Assembly (NCBI GenBank): GCA_029265815.1
Contig: JAJUGU010000005.1
Span: forward strand, 1-64,000
Direction: 5' to 3'
Source: Anaerolineaceae bacterium
Lineage (GTDB): Bacteria > Chloroflexota > Anaerolineae > Anaerolineales > Anaerolineaceae
Length of the DNA stretch: 64,000 nt
Positions 41,846-50,621 of this stretch are shown piece after piece. The position numbers were made by a program, and so were the translations under genes. The stretch's first letter is position 1; each line of letters begins with the position of its first letter. The notes below the pieces were generated by a model. The model saw nothing but the letters and a program-made list of their open reading frames with translations. It ran no database searches and was not told where the DNA came from.

Positions 41846-42922
41846 TTACAGGTCAAGTTTAAAGGCTGGCCTGATCTCACCCACCTGGATATGCCTCCAG
41901 TTGTACTGTGGACGCGGCAGGTATGGAGCAAGTTCTTTTAACTGATTTTCATCCAGCGCACCGAGTTCACGCAACACCTCGACCATGGCCGTTGATCGCG
42001 CACGTCCGCCGCCTTCATGGGCGATGCGCGATGTCTTGCCGTCGCGTTCCGAAAGGTCGCCGTCAGCAATCTTTAAGGTGATCCCATAAGCGGGTTTTCC
42101 ATTGGTGGGCAAGACAGCCGCTGCCTGGTATCCCTCGGCTCCGCCTTTGGTGAGAATACGGCCGTGGCCGGCGGTCATCAGACTGGTATCGAAAGTATCA
42201 GGTCCTGATACCATATCGGGGTGGGAGGTCATCGCATGGAAGATGCGCGCCAGAGCGCTGCGGCGCGGCTCTGGTAAGAGTGATGGATCAGCCAGGCGGG
42301 CGAAGGCAAACGCGGCAGCGCGCAGGGGTATGGCAAATACCGGTGCGGAGCACCCGTCCACACCCAGCAGGATCTGCTCAACAGGGACGCCGGTCATTTC
42401 ACTGAACGTGCGGATGACGCGCTGCTGAAGTGGGTGTTGGGGATTGATGTAATCTTCTTTGTCAAAGCCCTGCAGGATTGCCTGGGCGAGCATCCCGGTA
42501 TGCTTGCCAGAACAATTATGGCGCAGCGGAGTGATGGTTTCGTGATGTTCAAACATTCGTTCGGCGGTCTTTGCATCTGAAGGCGGGTGAACCCCACACA
42601 GCAGGTCGTCTGTGTTGACTCCTAATTTTCGCTGGATTCCTTCAATCACGCGCACGTGTTCATCGGTGCCTGAATGTGAGGCACACATGACCGCCAGTTC
42701 ACGGTCGGTCAAACCGAAACGTTCCATTCCCCCCAGCTCAACCAGCGGAAGGATCTGGAAGGGTTTGGATGATGAACGTAAATAGATCACGGCATCTGGA
42801 TCGCCGACAGAGGCCAGTAATTTGCCTGTCGGATCGCAAATAGCGATCGAACCATAGTGAATGGATTCAACAATTGGTCCGCGTGTCGTTTCAACGAGGG
42901 GGACATGATTGGGATAAGACAT
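41846..42922 (-). CDS. Asparaginase (rhizobial/thermolabile type)
   Basis: 358-residue member of the asparaginase II family that is unrelated to the AnsA/AnsB fold and resembles penicillin-binding/serine hydrolase folds. Conserved blocks are YLRSSSKPFQILPLVE (SxxK), CASHSGTDEHV, HNCSGKHTGMLA and GVDGCSAPVFAIPL. The reaction is L-asparagine to L-aspartate and ammonia. ATG 42922 is chosen because an AAAAGGAC sequence precedes it; the longer frame to 42991 enters the divergent promoter. With the convergent serine dehydratase it suggests amino-acid fermentation. Confidence 0.9.
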   Translation of the reverse strand: MSYPNHVPLVETTRGPIVESIHYGSIAICDPTGKLLASVGDPDAVIYLRSSSKPFQILPLVELGGMERFGLTDRELAVMCASHSGTDEHVRVIEGIQRKLGVNTDDLLCGVHPPSDAKTAERMFEHHETITPLRHNCSGKHTGMLAQAILQGFDKEDYINPQHPLQQRVIRTFSEMTGVPVEQILLGVDGCSAPVFAIPLRAAAFAFARLADPSLLPEPRRSALARIFHAMTSHPDMVSGPDTFDTSLMTAGHGRILTKGGAEGYQAAAVLPTNGKPAYGITLKIADGDLSERDGKTSRIAHEGGGRARSTAMVEVLRELGALDENQLKELAPYLPRPQYNWRHIQVGEIRPAFKLDL

Positions 42923-42986
42923 ACAGGAAGTCCTTTTGGTTGAAGTATACAAACGGCTTGATTGTACACCTTTCGCAAGATTCTGA

Positions 42987-43036
42987 TTCACAATTGTTCA
43001 CAAAATCCTTATAGAAAATTCATAACTTCTTCACAA
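42987..43036 (+). promoter_or_regulatory. Direct-repeat operator array, PhoB/OmpR-like (copy 2)
   Basis: Four direct repeats: TTCACAA at 42987 and 42997, TTCATAA at 43019 and TTCACAA at 43030. Spacings are 10, 22 and 11 bases, all close to whole helical turns. The last pair forms the same 18-bp block as at 5836-5853, and a -10-like TATCTT again follows eight bases later. This fits cooperative response-regulator dimers just upstream of the promoter. Confidence 0.6.
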
Positions 43037-43073
43037 GTGAAAGGTATCTTAAGGGTAGATTTTGGAGGTAAGA

Positions 43074-44486
43074 ATGGAAAAAGTTAATAGTCTTTCAAGT
43101 AGAACAAGAAACAACTGGATTTTGGATGCCGGATTATTCGCAAGCGGAGTGATAGCCATCCTGTCTGGCATTTATTTTTTGTTCATTCCCAGTGGTGGAT
43201 ACCAGGGCGGCAGGAATCCCTGGTACGGTGTGACTGTGTTATTTGAGCGTGAGACCTGGGAATGGCTGCATACCTGGATCGGGCTGGCAATGGTTGTGAT
43301 TGCGCTCGCTCACCTTCTCATTCATTGGAAGTGGGTAGTGGGAATGTTGAAACGTCTGACAAGTCGTCAAGGATCCGGGCTTAACACAAACGGCAGATAC
43401 AACCTGGCGTTAAATGTCTCCATCGCGCTCTGCTTTTTCATATGCGCTGTATCGGGAATTTACTTTCTCATCTTTGGCAGCAGTGAAGGAGGGCGCAATC
43501 TTGATCCAATGATCCTTTTCAGCCGTGGTGTATGGGATGTCGTCCACACCTGGTCGAGCATTCTGTTTATCGCGGCTGCCCTGCTGCATTTCTCCATCCA
43601 TTGGGGGTGGGTGACGAAAGTGACCCGAAAGATTTTTGGCGTAAAGGTACAAAATTCAAACAATACGATTGAAGTGGTAAAAAAGGAGAATAAGATGTTT
43701 AAAAAAGCATTTGGAATTGGATTACTTGTAATCGTCGTTGGTCTTCTGGCTTTTGGCGGCATCACACGCACCTTTGCAGCCAGTGAAACTTTTGCTGGTG
43801 ATGAAGGTTACGGCAATAGATTTGGCGGACGGGATGGTACTGCTGGTTACGGAACTTCAGCTGACCACAGCAGCGGAACCTACGCTCTCGATTCACTGCC
43901 GGTTGGAACGCTGGATCAAGCCGAAAAGGATGCGTTATTGTATATGTATGAGGAGGAAAAACTGGCGCGCGATATTTATGCCCTGTTTGCTGACCTGTGG
44001 GATAAACCGATGTTCGCCAATATCTCCAGCGCAGAACAGACGCACATGGATTCAGTAGCAGCGCTTTTGAAACGCTACGATTTACCAGTTCCGGGTATGG
44101 ATATCAGCGGGACGTACAGCAATTCTGACCTGCAGGGTTTATATGACGAGCTGAGCGCAAAAGGCAGTGCTTCGCTGGCAGACGCGCTCCTTGTTGGTGG
44201 CGCGATCGAAGAGCTTGACATCCTCGACCTCAGAGAGCGGCTTGAGCTGACGAATCAAACCGATATTCAAACGGTTTTTCAAAACCTGTTGAGCGGATCG
44301 TACAACCATCTCAACGCGTTTTCTTCAGTATTTCTGGTGGAAACAGGCGCGATCTATACCCCGCAATATATGAGCCAAACTGATTTCAATGCCGTTATCA
44401 CAGAAGGGATTCAGACCAGCGGCGGATACGGAAGTGGAACAAACAGCGGAAATTGTTATGGGGGTGGCGGAAGAGGAAGACGCTAG
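43074..44486 (+). CDS. DUF4405 cytochrome-like membrane domain fused to DUF2202 ferritin-like domain
   Basis: 470 residues. The first 200 form four membrane helices as an internal duplication. Each half has a GIYFL helix and an HTW...H(L/F).IHW(K/G)WV helix; the conserved His residues are likely haem ligands, as in cytochrome b-type DUF4405 proteins. At residue 208 a new Met starts a perfect signal-peptide-like segment (MFKKAFGIGLLVIVVGLLAFG). After a Gly-rich linker comes a DUF2202 domain (LDQAEKDALLYMYEEEKLARD, AEQTHMDSV, Glu/His metal residues). It may move electrons to, or protect against, metal or oxygen stress. GGAGG precedes ATG 43074. Confidence 0.85.
   Translation: MEKVNSLSSRTRNNWILDAGLFASGVIAILSGIYFLFIPSGGYQGGRNPWYGVTVLFERETWEWLHTWIGLAMVVIALAHLLIHWKWVVGMLKRLTSRQGSGLNTNGRYNLALNVSIALCFFICAVSGIYFLIFGSSEGGRNLDPMILFSRGVWDVVHTWSSILFIAAALLHFSIHWGWVTKVTRKIFGVKVQNSNNTIEVVKKENKMFKKAFGIGLLVIVVGLLAFGGITRTFAASETFAGDEGYGNRFGGRDGTAGYGTSADHSSGTYALDSLPVGTLDQAEKDALLYMYEEEKLARDIYALFADLWDKPMFANISSAEQTHMDSVAALLKRYDLPVPGMDISGTYSNSDLQGLYDELSAKGSASLADALLVGGAIEELDILDLRERLELTNQTDIQTVFQNLLSGSYNHLNAFSSVFLVETGAIYTPQYMSQTDFNAVITEGIQTSGGYGSGTNSGNCYGGGGRGRR
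43683..43697 (+). promoter_or_regulatory. Internal in-frame ribosome binding site and start
   Basis: AAGGAG (43683-43688), six bases, then ATG 43695 in frame with the fused gene. Translation from here would give a separate secreted or anchored DUF2202 protein of 263 residues with its own signal peptide. Confidence 0.6.
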
Positions 44487-44506
44487 TTTTTACTGAGATG
44501 ATAAAG

Positions 44507-44530
44507 GTGGAGCTGAGTCATAAGCTCCAC
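44507..44530. terminator. Bidirectional terminator between convergent genes
   Basis: GTGGAGCT/AGCTCCAC perfect 8-bp stem with AAAG before and TTTTAT after. Confidence 0.8.
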
Positions 44531-44532
44531 TT

Positions 44533-45933
44533 TTATTTATTAACCCGAACGCCTTTTAAACTTTTCCATTCGAATCCGCGGTCAAGAAAGTCTTTTTGCC
44601 AGGCGGCATCCATTAATTCGCGTTCCTGTTTTGCATACTCATCGAGGAAGGGCGCAAGTCCTGAGACCAGTGTATCTGCGCCCGTATGGGTCGGCCTCGG
44701 GTGGTATTCGTTGTATACTTCGCGGAATACATAGGGATGGTCGATCAACTGGCAGGGCAGCAGCAGGTTTTTATCAAATGGCTGACGAGCACGGATTCCT
44801 CTGAAGAAAGGCGAATTAAGAGCCTCGCGTAGGCTTTTTTCTTTTACATTATCAACAGCGAAATGGGTAAAAATGCACGGTTCCACGTCTCCATTGGCGT
44901 TAACGTGCACGTAATCCTTTCCGGCAGCGATACAGCCACCAACATAAGGTGCATCATTCCAGAAGTCAATCACAAAAAGGGGATACTTTTCGCGAATGCG
45001 CCGGGCTCCATTGATGCGCAGGTACTCGCGCTGTTGTGCGGTGGGCATCAATGCCGGGTCTGGGGCGCGTCCAACGGGTATATAAAGGAAATGCCAACCA
45101 AAGAAGCAGCCTTTTTCAACCAGCATCGAAACAAAGGCATCGCTGCAAATTTCCGTAATATTCTGACGGGTGACCATCGAGGAAAAACCGTATAACAAAC
45201 CAGCAGAACGCAGGTCGTCGAACGCCTTCATCGTGCGGGCAAATACACCCTGGCCGCGGCGGGCATCCGTAACCTCTTGCATGCCTTCAAGGCTGACGGT
45301 AATGGCTACATTTCCCAGCCTTTTCAATCGATTAATAGATGCATCGGTGATCAAGGTTCCGTTGGTAAACACGTTAAAGTAGAGATCATGGTACCGTGCA
45401 CACATGTCCCACAGATCTTCACGAAGGAAAGGTTCACCGCCCAGCACGGTTATGAAATAAATGCCCAGGTCGCGGGCTTCAGAAAGCACACGGTTAAACA
45501 CTTCGGGCGGTAGATCATCCTTGCGAGTGTACTCTGAAGCGTAGCAGCCAGTACATTTCAGGTTGCAGCGCATCGTGGGACTGATTAACAGCGTGTATGG
45601 CGGAAAGAAGCCCTCAGTTTTATAGAATTTTTCACGCGCCTTAGTTGAACTTCCGTAAGAATTATTGAAAACCAGATTGTTAACCAGGCAGGTGCTGGCT
45701 TGAAGATTCAAATCATGTAATGAGCGGTGCACCAGACGGGCAAGGGGTTTCCCATCCAACCAGGCTCGCTTAACTGAAGAGATTTGTTTCTGAGCGATTA
45801 ATTTGTCACGCGTGATGAACAAGGATGTGTCAAATAATCTGACCACAGCTTGATCAGAAGAATGTTTCAAGATTGAAAGAGCGAGACGCACAATCAGGCT
45901 GCGTGTGAATTGTGTCAAATGATTTAAATTCAT
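44533..45933 (-). CDS. Radical SAM protein with SPASM-like C-terminal region
   Basis: 466 residues. The [4Fe-4S] SAM motif CNLKCTGC is at C123/C127/C130, preceded by YTLLISPTMR. FITVLGGEPFLRED is the GGEP motif and VSLEGMQEVTDARRG follows. C-terminal cysteines (GGCIAAGKDYVHVNANGDVEPCIFTH) resemble a SPASM/twitch auxiliary cluster domain. An unusual 110-residue N-terminal helical extension precedes the barrel. Such enzymes modify peptides or cofactors; no obvious small peptide substrate gene lies next to it. GGGG precedes ATG 45933. Confidence 0.88.
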   Translation of the reverse strand: MNLNHLTQFTRSLIVRLALSILKHSSDQAVVRLFDTSLFITRDKLIAQKQISSVKRAWLDGKPLARLVHRSLHDLNLQASTCLVNNLVFNNSYGSSTKAREKFYKTEGFFPPYTLLISPTMRCNLKCTGCYASEYTRKDDLPPEVFNRVLSEARDLGIYFITVLGGEPFLREDLWDMCARYHDLYFNVFTNGTLITDASINRLKRLGNVAITVSLEGMQEVTDARRGQGVFARTMKAFDDLRSAGLLYGFSSMVTRQNITEICSDAFVSMLVEKGCFFGWHFLYIPVGRAPDPALMPTAQQREYLRINGARRIREKYPLFVIDFWNDAPYVGGCIAAGKDYVHVNANGDVEPCIFTHFAVDNVKEKSLREALNSPFFRGIRARQPFDKNLLLPCQLIDHPYVFREVYNEYHPRPTHTGADTLVSGLAPFLDEYAKQERELMDAAWQKDFLDRGFEWKSLKGVRVNK

Positions 45934-45960
45934 TTTCCCCTCACTGGAATTTTCTAGTGC

Positions 45961-46158
45961 TCAAGTCCAGGATGATGGTGATGGTGGTTGAGACTTGCGC
46001 CTCTCATCACCCGTTTCTTCCTGCTGGTCTGCGCAATCGCACTCTTCGCCGCGAAGGCATTTCTCGCAGCAGTAATGTTGATGGTTAAAAATTACTGGTG
46101 CCCACAAAATCTCAACCCCGCATCCATCACACCAGAGGGTATTCTCTATGCGTACCAT
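45961..46158 (-). CDS. Small zinc-ribbon protein
   Basis: 65 residues with CDGCG (about 10-14), YCCEKC and ECDC clusters that can bind zinc, then a Ser/Pro tail. ATG 46158 is chosen because AAGGAGG lies just upstream; the longer frame to 46245 has none. It precedes the radical SAM gene on the same strand with a 27-base gap, so the two may be co-transcribed. Function unknown. Confidence 0.65.
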   Translation of the reverse strand: MVRIENTLWCDGCGVEILWAPVIFNHQHYCCEKCLRGEECDCADQQEETGDERRKSQPPSPSSWT

Positions 46159-46598
46159 ACCCCTCCTTTCATTCGGATATTGGGCGGAAGATAACTTCTC
46201 CACTAAACGATACTTTAACTTTGTGCCACAATGTTTATTTGGCACGGTGACGATTCGTAATCGTTAGGAATGGAATGCCTCAGCGATGTAGATTAGCTCT
46301 GGATTAATTCCAGTATAGATAGTGGCAAATGGGAAGTCAATAGGGAATGATCAGATTCTGGTTGAAGATGTGGGGGAAAGGGTATTTCAAAAGAAACGCG
46401 AATTAGCTTCCCGCCAGTCGAGAATTTTGAATCAAGACATTCAAAATTCAACCTTTTTGGTCTTTTCTCTCCACCCGGAATAGGCCTCAAGTCATGTAGA
46501 AATTTATCTCTCCTGGCACATACATGATTCACACATTGGTATTATCCTCAACCCATCCCTCTCAAGGATGGGATTTGTATCTATAAGGAGAACAAAGA
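46159..46598. other. Intergenic region with leader hairpin before degV-like gene
   Basis: No gene supported in the first about 340 bases. Near the right end a TATTAT box (about 46540) is followed by a perfect CCCATCC/GGATGGG hairpin (46552-46572) in the presumed leader of the DegV gene, then ATAAGGAGAACAAAGA with a good ribosome binding site. Confidence 0.45.
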
Positions 46599-47468
46599 AT
46601 GCAGATTGTGACCGATAGTGGAACGGACGTAAACTTCACCGCCGAGCAGTTGAGGGATTACAATGTTCACATCTTACCTTTAACGGTAACCCTGGATGGA
46701 AAATCCTACAAAGAAGGCGTAGATATTAAAACAGAAGATTTTTATCAGTTAATGGAGCAATCAGAGAACCTGCCACTTACATCGCAGCCCTCGGTTGGTG
46801 AATTTGCACAACTTTACCGGGAACTGGCAAAGTCAGATTCTGATATTCTTTCCATCCACATTTCTTCTGGTCTGAGCGGCACCTCTGCCTCAGCTCGCGC
46901 TGCGGCGGAAATGACGCCTGAAGCAAACGTGACGGTGGTAGATAGTCTTTCGCTCTCGGTGCCGTCTGGCTGGCAGGTGGAGGCAGCAGCCCGCGCAGCC
47001 AAAGCAGGCTGGGGAAAAGCTAACATCTTGGAACTGATTCAGCGTATAGCCGATTCCACCGATGTGATTTACACTTTAAAAGAATTAAAATATCTCATCC
47101 ACGGCGGTCGCATCAGCCACTTGAAAGGTCTGCTGGCCTCGATGCTTAACATTAAGCCTATGATTGGAGTGGAAAAGCAAAAAGGAACCTATATCAGTTA
47201 TGGGCAGGCGCGGTCGTTTTCCAATGCCCTTAAAGGGTTGGGTGAATACGTGAATCGTAAGGTTCATCCAGGTTCTGCGCTGCGGATTCAGGTGGTGCAT
47301 GCTTCCAACCCTGATGGAGCCCAGGCACTGATAAATGATCTCTCGCAGCGGTTTGAATGCCGCTGGGTGCCAGTGCGGCAGCTCTCATTGGTTTTGGGTG
47401 CACATGTTGGACGCAGCATGGTGGGCGTAGCTTTTGCACCGGCAGAAATCTTCGATGCCATTCCGTAG
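46599..47468 (+). CDS. DegV family fatty-acid-binding protein
   Basis: 289 residues, normal for DegV. It begins MQIVTDSGTD (strand plus the fatty-acid carboxylate site), then DIKTEDFYQLM, PLTSQPSVGEFAQLYREL, SIHISSGLSGTSASARAA, YTLKELKYLIHGGRI and SMLNIKPMIGVEKQKG. DegV/FakB proteins bind a fatty acid for phosphorylation by a FakA kinase; no fakA is nearby. AAGGAG lies nine bases before ATG 46599. Monocistronic. Confidence 0.95.
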   Translation: MQIVTDSGTDVNFTAEQLRDYNVHILPLTVTLDGKSYKEGVDIKTEDFYQLMEQSENLPLTSQPSVGEFAQLYRELAKSDSDILSIHISSGLSGTSASARAAAEMTPEANVTVVDSLSLSVPSGWQVEAAARAAKAGWGKANILELIQRIADSTDVIYTLKELKYLIHGGRISHLKGLLASMLNIKPMIGVEKQKGTYISYGQARSFSNALKGLGEYVNRKVHPGSALRIQVVHASNPDGAQALINDLSQRFECRWVPVRQLSLVLGAHVGRSMVGVAFAPAEIFDAIP

Positions 47469-47555
47469 GGTAATCTAATTCAAAACCGCATAAGTTTAAA
47501 CAGAATTACTACTAGGTTAATATTCAATCATCTCCCGAAAGAGAGGAGATTCTCA

Positions 47556-47588
47556 TTTTCCGCTGAATGATTTTTTATAAGCGGAAAA
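47556..47588. terminator. Inverted repeat downstream of the DegV gene
   Basis: TTTTCCGC/GCGGAAAA with a 17-base T-rich loop, about 90 bases after the stop codon. A second weak ATCTCC/GGAGAT pair lies just before it (about 47529-47550). Termination is the likeliest role. Confidence 0.4.
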
Positions 47589-47631
47589 ATGATTACATAT
47601 ACTACCCCTTAATGGAATTTTGTTTTGATGA

Positions 47632-47660
47632 TTGAAAAAAAGTTTTTCTACGTATATAAT
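47632..47660 (+). promoter_or_regulatory. Promoter of the lysozyme-fold protein gene
   Basis: TTGAAA, exactly 17 bases, TATAAT (47655-47660). It gives a leader of about 95 bases in which I see no known regulatory RNA. Confidence 0.7.
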
Positions 47661-47760
47661 AAATAATCAATGTAAGTTTGTTGGCGGTTCAGGTGTGGCA
47701 ATTGGTGCCGGCATTACAGACAAATCCTTGTAAATCCTGAATCCGGAATTATTTTAATTT

Positions 47761-48744
47761 ATGTCGATTCATAGAGATAGAGTTCCGGTTGTGATTCTGG
47801 CGGCAATCGTCGCCGTGCTTGTGTTTTTATCGGCGGTTGGATTCAACCTGCCAAACATGAGATTGACCGCTTCTGCTCAATCTCTTTCCACCTGTCTAAA
47901 CCGTACCAATATTGATTTAAATGAAATGCACTGGATCTATGTGCCAGAATCCGCTGCGCAATTGCACACAGAAGAAAATTATTATTTCCTCGCCGGTCAA
48001 CTGATCAGCAATGATGTCGTTGATGCTTCAGCCTGTCCATCTGGTGGATTAACTCTCAATGGATATGCCAATGCCTGCGGTATGGAGACGGCAAAAGAAA
48101 AGGTTGTGGTTCTGCAAAATGCAGTGGATGAAGCCATTCTCAAGGCGTATAACGATGTAGGTGTTCCTCCAGTGCTGCTCAAGCAAATGATCCGCACGGA
48201 AAGCCAATTCTGGCCTTCCTACTATTCAAATACGCATTACGGTTATGGTCATATTACCAATATTGGAATGCGCAACGCCCTGGAATGGAACGTCGACCTT
48301 GCCAACAAGGTTTGCCCGGGAACTGTTGGTGTTGCCTGTTCTTCCAGCTCAACGATTGCCAATGAAATTCTTACCAGTCTGGTGGCCACCTGTGCATCGT
48401 GCGAATATGGCATCGACCTCAATAATGCCACTCGCAGCGTAGACATCCTTGCAGAAGTTGTTTTGGGTTACTGTTATCAGACTGCACAGCTCGTGTTTAA
48501 CGCCACGGGCTGGCATTCAAGTATGGTTGTAGATTACGCAACCATCTGGAAACTTACTTTGATGGATTACAATGCTGGGTCAGAGTGTGTATTCCACGCC
48601 GTTGCATCCGCCTTCAAGGCCACCAACGGCCCTGTGAAATGGTCGGATATTACCGCCCATACCACCGGAGAACAATGCATCCGCGGGCTCACGTATGCCA
48701 ACCAGATAACAGCGAAATATTACAATTTCCCTCCAGGGGAATAA
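47761..48744 (+). CDS. Exported lytic-transglycosylase-like protein
   Basis: 327 residues with an N-terminal signal (VVILAAIVAVLVFLSAVGF, residues about 10-28, cut near SAQ). From about 125 on it looks like a lysozyme/SLT fold: VPPVLLKQMIRTESQFWP, with catalytic Glu probably E147, then YGYGHITNIGMRNAL, the usual Gly-rich turn after the Glu, and a late YNAG motif. Cys pairs (SACP, NACG, CASC) suggest disulphides. It would cut peptidoglycan outside the membrane. It lies just before the HD-GYP and Tad pilus genes, so a role in letting the pilus through the wall is possible. No clear RBS. Confidence 0.72.
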   Translation: MSIHRDRVPVVILAAIVAVLVFLSAVGFNLPNMRLTASAQSLSTCLNRTNIDLNEMHWIYVPESAAQLHTEENYYFLAGQLISNDVVDASACPSGGLTLNGYANACGMETAKEKVVVLQNAVDEAILKAYNDVGVPPVLLKQMIRTESQFWPSYYSNTHYGYGHITNIGMRNALEWNVDLANKVCPGTVGVACSSSSTIANEILTSLVATCASCEYGIDLNNATRSVDILAEVVLGYCYQTAQLVFNATGWHSSMVVDYATIWKLTLMDYNAGSECVFHAVASAFKATNGPVKWSDITAHTTGEQCIRGLTYANQITAKYYNFPPGE

Positions 48745-48766
48745 AGTTCGCCAGTGTGAAAAATAT

Positions 48767-48796
48767 CCTCTGCAGGTTAATCTGCAGAGGTGTTTT
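48767..48796 (+). terminator. Terminator of the lysozyme-fold gene
   Basis: Perfect 9-bp stem CCTCTGCAG/CTGCAGAGG with a six-base loop and TGTTTTTTAT. It overlaps the last codons of the convergent HD-GYP gene. Confidence 0.9.
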
Positions 48797-49397
48797 TTAT
48801 GCGCAGCAGGTCTGGAAACGCAGTCACAAAAGCTTGAACGATCTGTGGATTGAACAGGCTCCCAGAGGAACGCTGAATGAGATCGAAAGCACTGTCAATA
48901 TCCAGAGGTTTTTTGTAAGACCGCATTGTCGTAAGCGCGTCAAAGACATCAGCAATCGCACAGACCTGTCCGGGCAGGGGGATGGAATCGCCAGAAAGTC
49001 CGTGAGGATACCCAGAACCATCCCAGCGTTCATGATGTGTGGCTGCAATCGAAGCTCCCATTCGCAGGACCGGTGAGGTGGTATCACGCAGCATTTCTTC
49101 ACCATCAAGGGTATGTCGCTCCATCAACTTCCATTCCTGTTCCTCGTATTGACCTTGACGGGTGAGCAATTCTTCAGGTGTGGCAGATTTTCCTATGTCA
49201 TGCAGCAGGCAAGAGAGGGAAATCAGTTCAGCCTCAGATCGGGGAACCTCGAGGGCAAGGCAGAGGGTGAAGCTGTAATCTCGGATCCGTTTCAGATGGG
49301 CACGGTTATCCCATTCACGGAGTTCTGCGGCATAGGCGGCAAGAAAGATAGATTCAGCGCTTTCCTGCAAAGAAATTTTCCGTTGAGATTTGAACAT
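48777..49397 (-). CDS. HD-GYP domain phosphodiesterase
   Basis: 206 residues, a stand-alone HD-GYP domain predicted to break down c-di-GMP. HDIGK with metal His66/Asp67 is present. The extended GYP signature HHERWDGSGYP is at 121-131, followed by GLSGDSIPLPGQVCAIADVFDALTTMRSYK (given here in short form). No sensor domain; a helical N-terminus of about 30 residues. GGGG precedes ATG 49397. It is divergent from the Tad pilus operon with about 260 bases between start codons, suggesting joint control of pili and c-di-GMP. Confidence 0.93.
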   Translation of the reverse strand: MFKSQRKISLQESAESIFLAAYAAELREWDNRAHLKRIRDYSFTLCLALEVPRSEAELISLSCLLHDIGKSATPEELLTRQGQYEEQEWKLMERHTLDGEEMLRDTTSPVLRMGASIAATHHERWDGSGYPHGLSGDSIPLPGQVCAIADVFDALTTMRSYKKPLDIDSAFDLIQRSSGSLFNPQIVQAFVTAFPDLLRIKNTSAD

Positions 49398-49441
49398 GAT
49401 AAACCCCTCAAGTGATTGAGCAACAATAAATTATTTACTTG

Positions 49442-49470
49442 TTTTTAACATCATTTAGGTGTTATGTCAA
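49442..49470 (-). promoter_or_regulatory. Putative promoter of the HD-GYP gene
   Basis: Minus strand TTGACA (perfect -35), 17 bases, then TAAAAA as a weak -10. Confidence 0.4.
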
Positions 49471-49658
49471 GTAAAAAGATGTATAATTTTTTAAATAAGT
49501 AGTTTTGAGCTAAGCTGATGAGAGAATGGATTAGTTCCCCATTGGTGTTGAGGCTCTTTTGAATCGTCACTGCTGCGGTTTTTTTACATTATTTGATATT
49601 ACCGGTTCATGGATTTTCCTCGATCATCCAGGGGGGGTACATTACAGGATTATCTATC

Positions 49659-50099
49659 ATGTATCATAAGACTCTCAACCAATTCCGGCGATGGCATCAT
49701 ACCAAAGCCCAGGCTTTGGTAGAAATGGCATTGATATTACCCCTCCTGCTATTGTTGATCCTGGGAGCGGTGGATTTTGGGCGTTTATTCATGACCAAGT
49801 TCATTCTTACGAATGCGGCGCGGGAAGGCGCCAATTACATCGCTTATTATTTCGATCAAGACAATATTGCTGCAAGCCAGGAAGCAGCCAAACCCGTCAT
49901 TCAGGCCGAAGGAAACAGTTCTGGCATTACCATCGATCCAAGCAAGATCTCCTTTACCGGTTGCTGTACTGCAGGGCAGCCAGTTTCAGTTACAGTGTCG
50001 CATGATGTAGATCTGATTTTTGACGGGTTTCTGAGCACGATGGGGCTGATTGATTTGCCTGTCACCTTATCCAGCACGGTAACTATGGTGGTGCAGTGA
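49659..50099 (+). CDS. TadE-like minor pilin (first copy)
   Basis: 146 residues. A short basic N-terminus is followed by the TadE signature AQALVEMALILPLLLLLILGAVDFGRL (Glu at position +5 of the processed pilin, hydrophobic helix), then an extracellular domain with a CC pair (TGCCTAG). ATG 49659 is preferred because it sits just upstream of the basic leader; AGGA lies nine bases before. First gene of the Tad operon. No Flp major pilin gene is visible upstream. Confidence 0.85.
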   Translation: MYHKTLNQFRRWHHTKAQALVEMALILPLLLLLILGAVDFGRLFMTKFILTNAAREGANYIAYYFDQDNIAASQEAAKPVIQAEGNSSGITIDPSKISFTGCCTAGQPVSVTVSHDVDLIFDGFLSTMGLIDLPVTLSSTVTMVVQ

Positions 50100-50605
50100 T
50101 GAGCAGCAGACGCTCAAGCGGTCAATCGTTGGTTGAATTTGCGTTGATCTTTCCAATGCTTCTTGTGCTGCTGCTTGGGTTCCTTGATCTGGGCAGAGCC
50201 ATTTTCTATTATTCTTCTTTGACCAACGCTGTACGCGAAGGAACACGCAAAGCGATCGTTAATCACACCTACCTAGAGGAGGCAGAGGACGGCACCGATT
50301 TGTTTAAACTCCCTTGCTCAGCTGAAGAACCGGCTGACCCTCTAAATGACTCGCTGCGCTGTATCGTTTATCGCAGAAGTATTGGTCTGCAACAGGAATT
50401 TGATCCGATATCTGATATCGTTTTTGTGATCACAACTAATGCAGAAGACAATACGCTTTATGAAACCGTGCAGATAACTGCCAGTTATTGCTTTAATCCC
50501 GTTACACCCGGGGTCCAATTGTTATTCGCATCGACGTGCAATGGTAAAACAGGTGTTCTTTTGACTGCGCAATCCAGGATGTATGTTGCGCCAGTGGCAC
50601 AGTAA
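50099..50605 (+). CDS. TadE-like minor pilin (second copy)
   Basis: 168 residues, paralogous to the preceding protein: SGQSLVEFALIFPMLLVLLLGFLDLGRAIFYYSS is the same signal (shown as overlapping motif; Glu after the hydrophobic start). Its ATG overlaps the preceding stop (TGATG), giving translational coupling. The mature domain has three cysteines. Two different TadE-like pilins in tandem may form a heterodimeric tip. Confidence 0.85.
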   Translation: MSSRRSSGQSLVEFALIFPMLLVLLLGFLDLGRAIFYYSSLTNAVREGTRKAIVNHTYLEEAEDGTDLFKLPCSAEEPADPLNDSLRCIVYRRSIGLQQEFDPISDIVFVITTNAEDNTLYETVQITASYCFNPVTPGVQLLFASTCNGKTGVLLTAQSRMYVAPVAQ

Positions 50606-50621
50606 GAATGCGAGGTGGATG

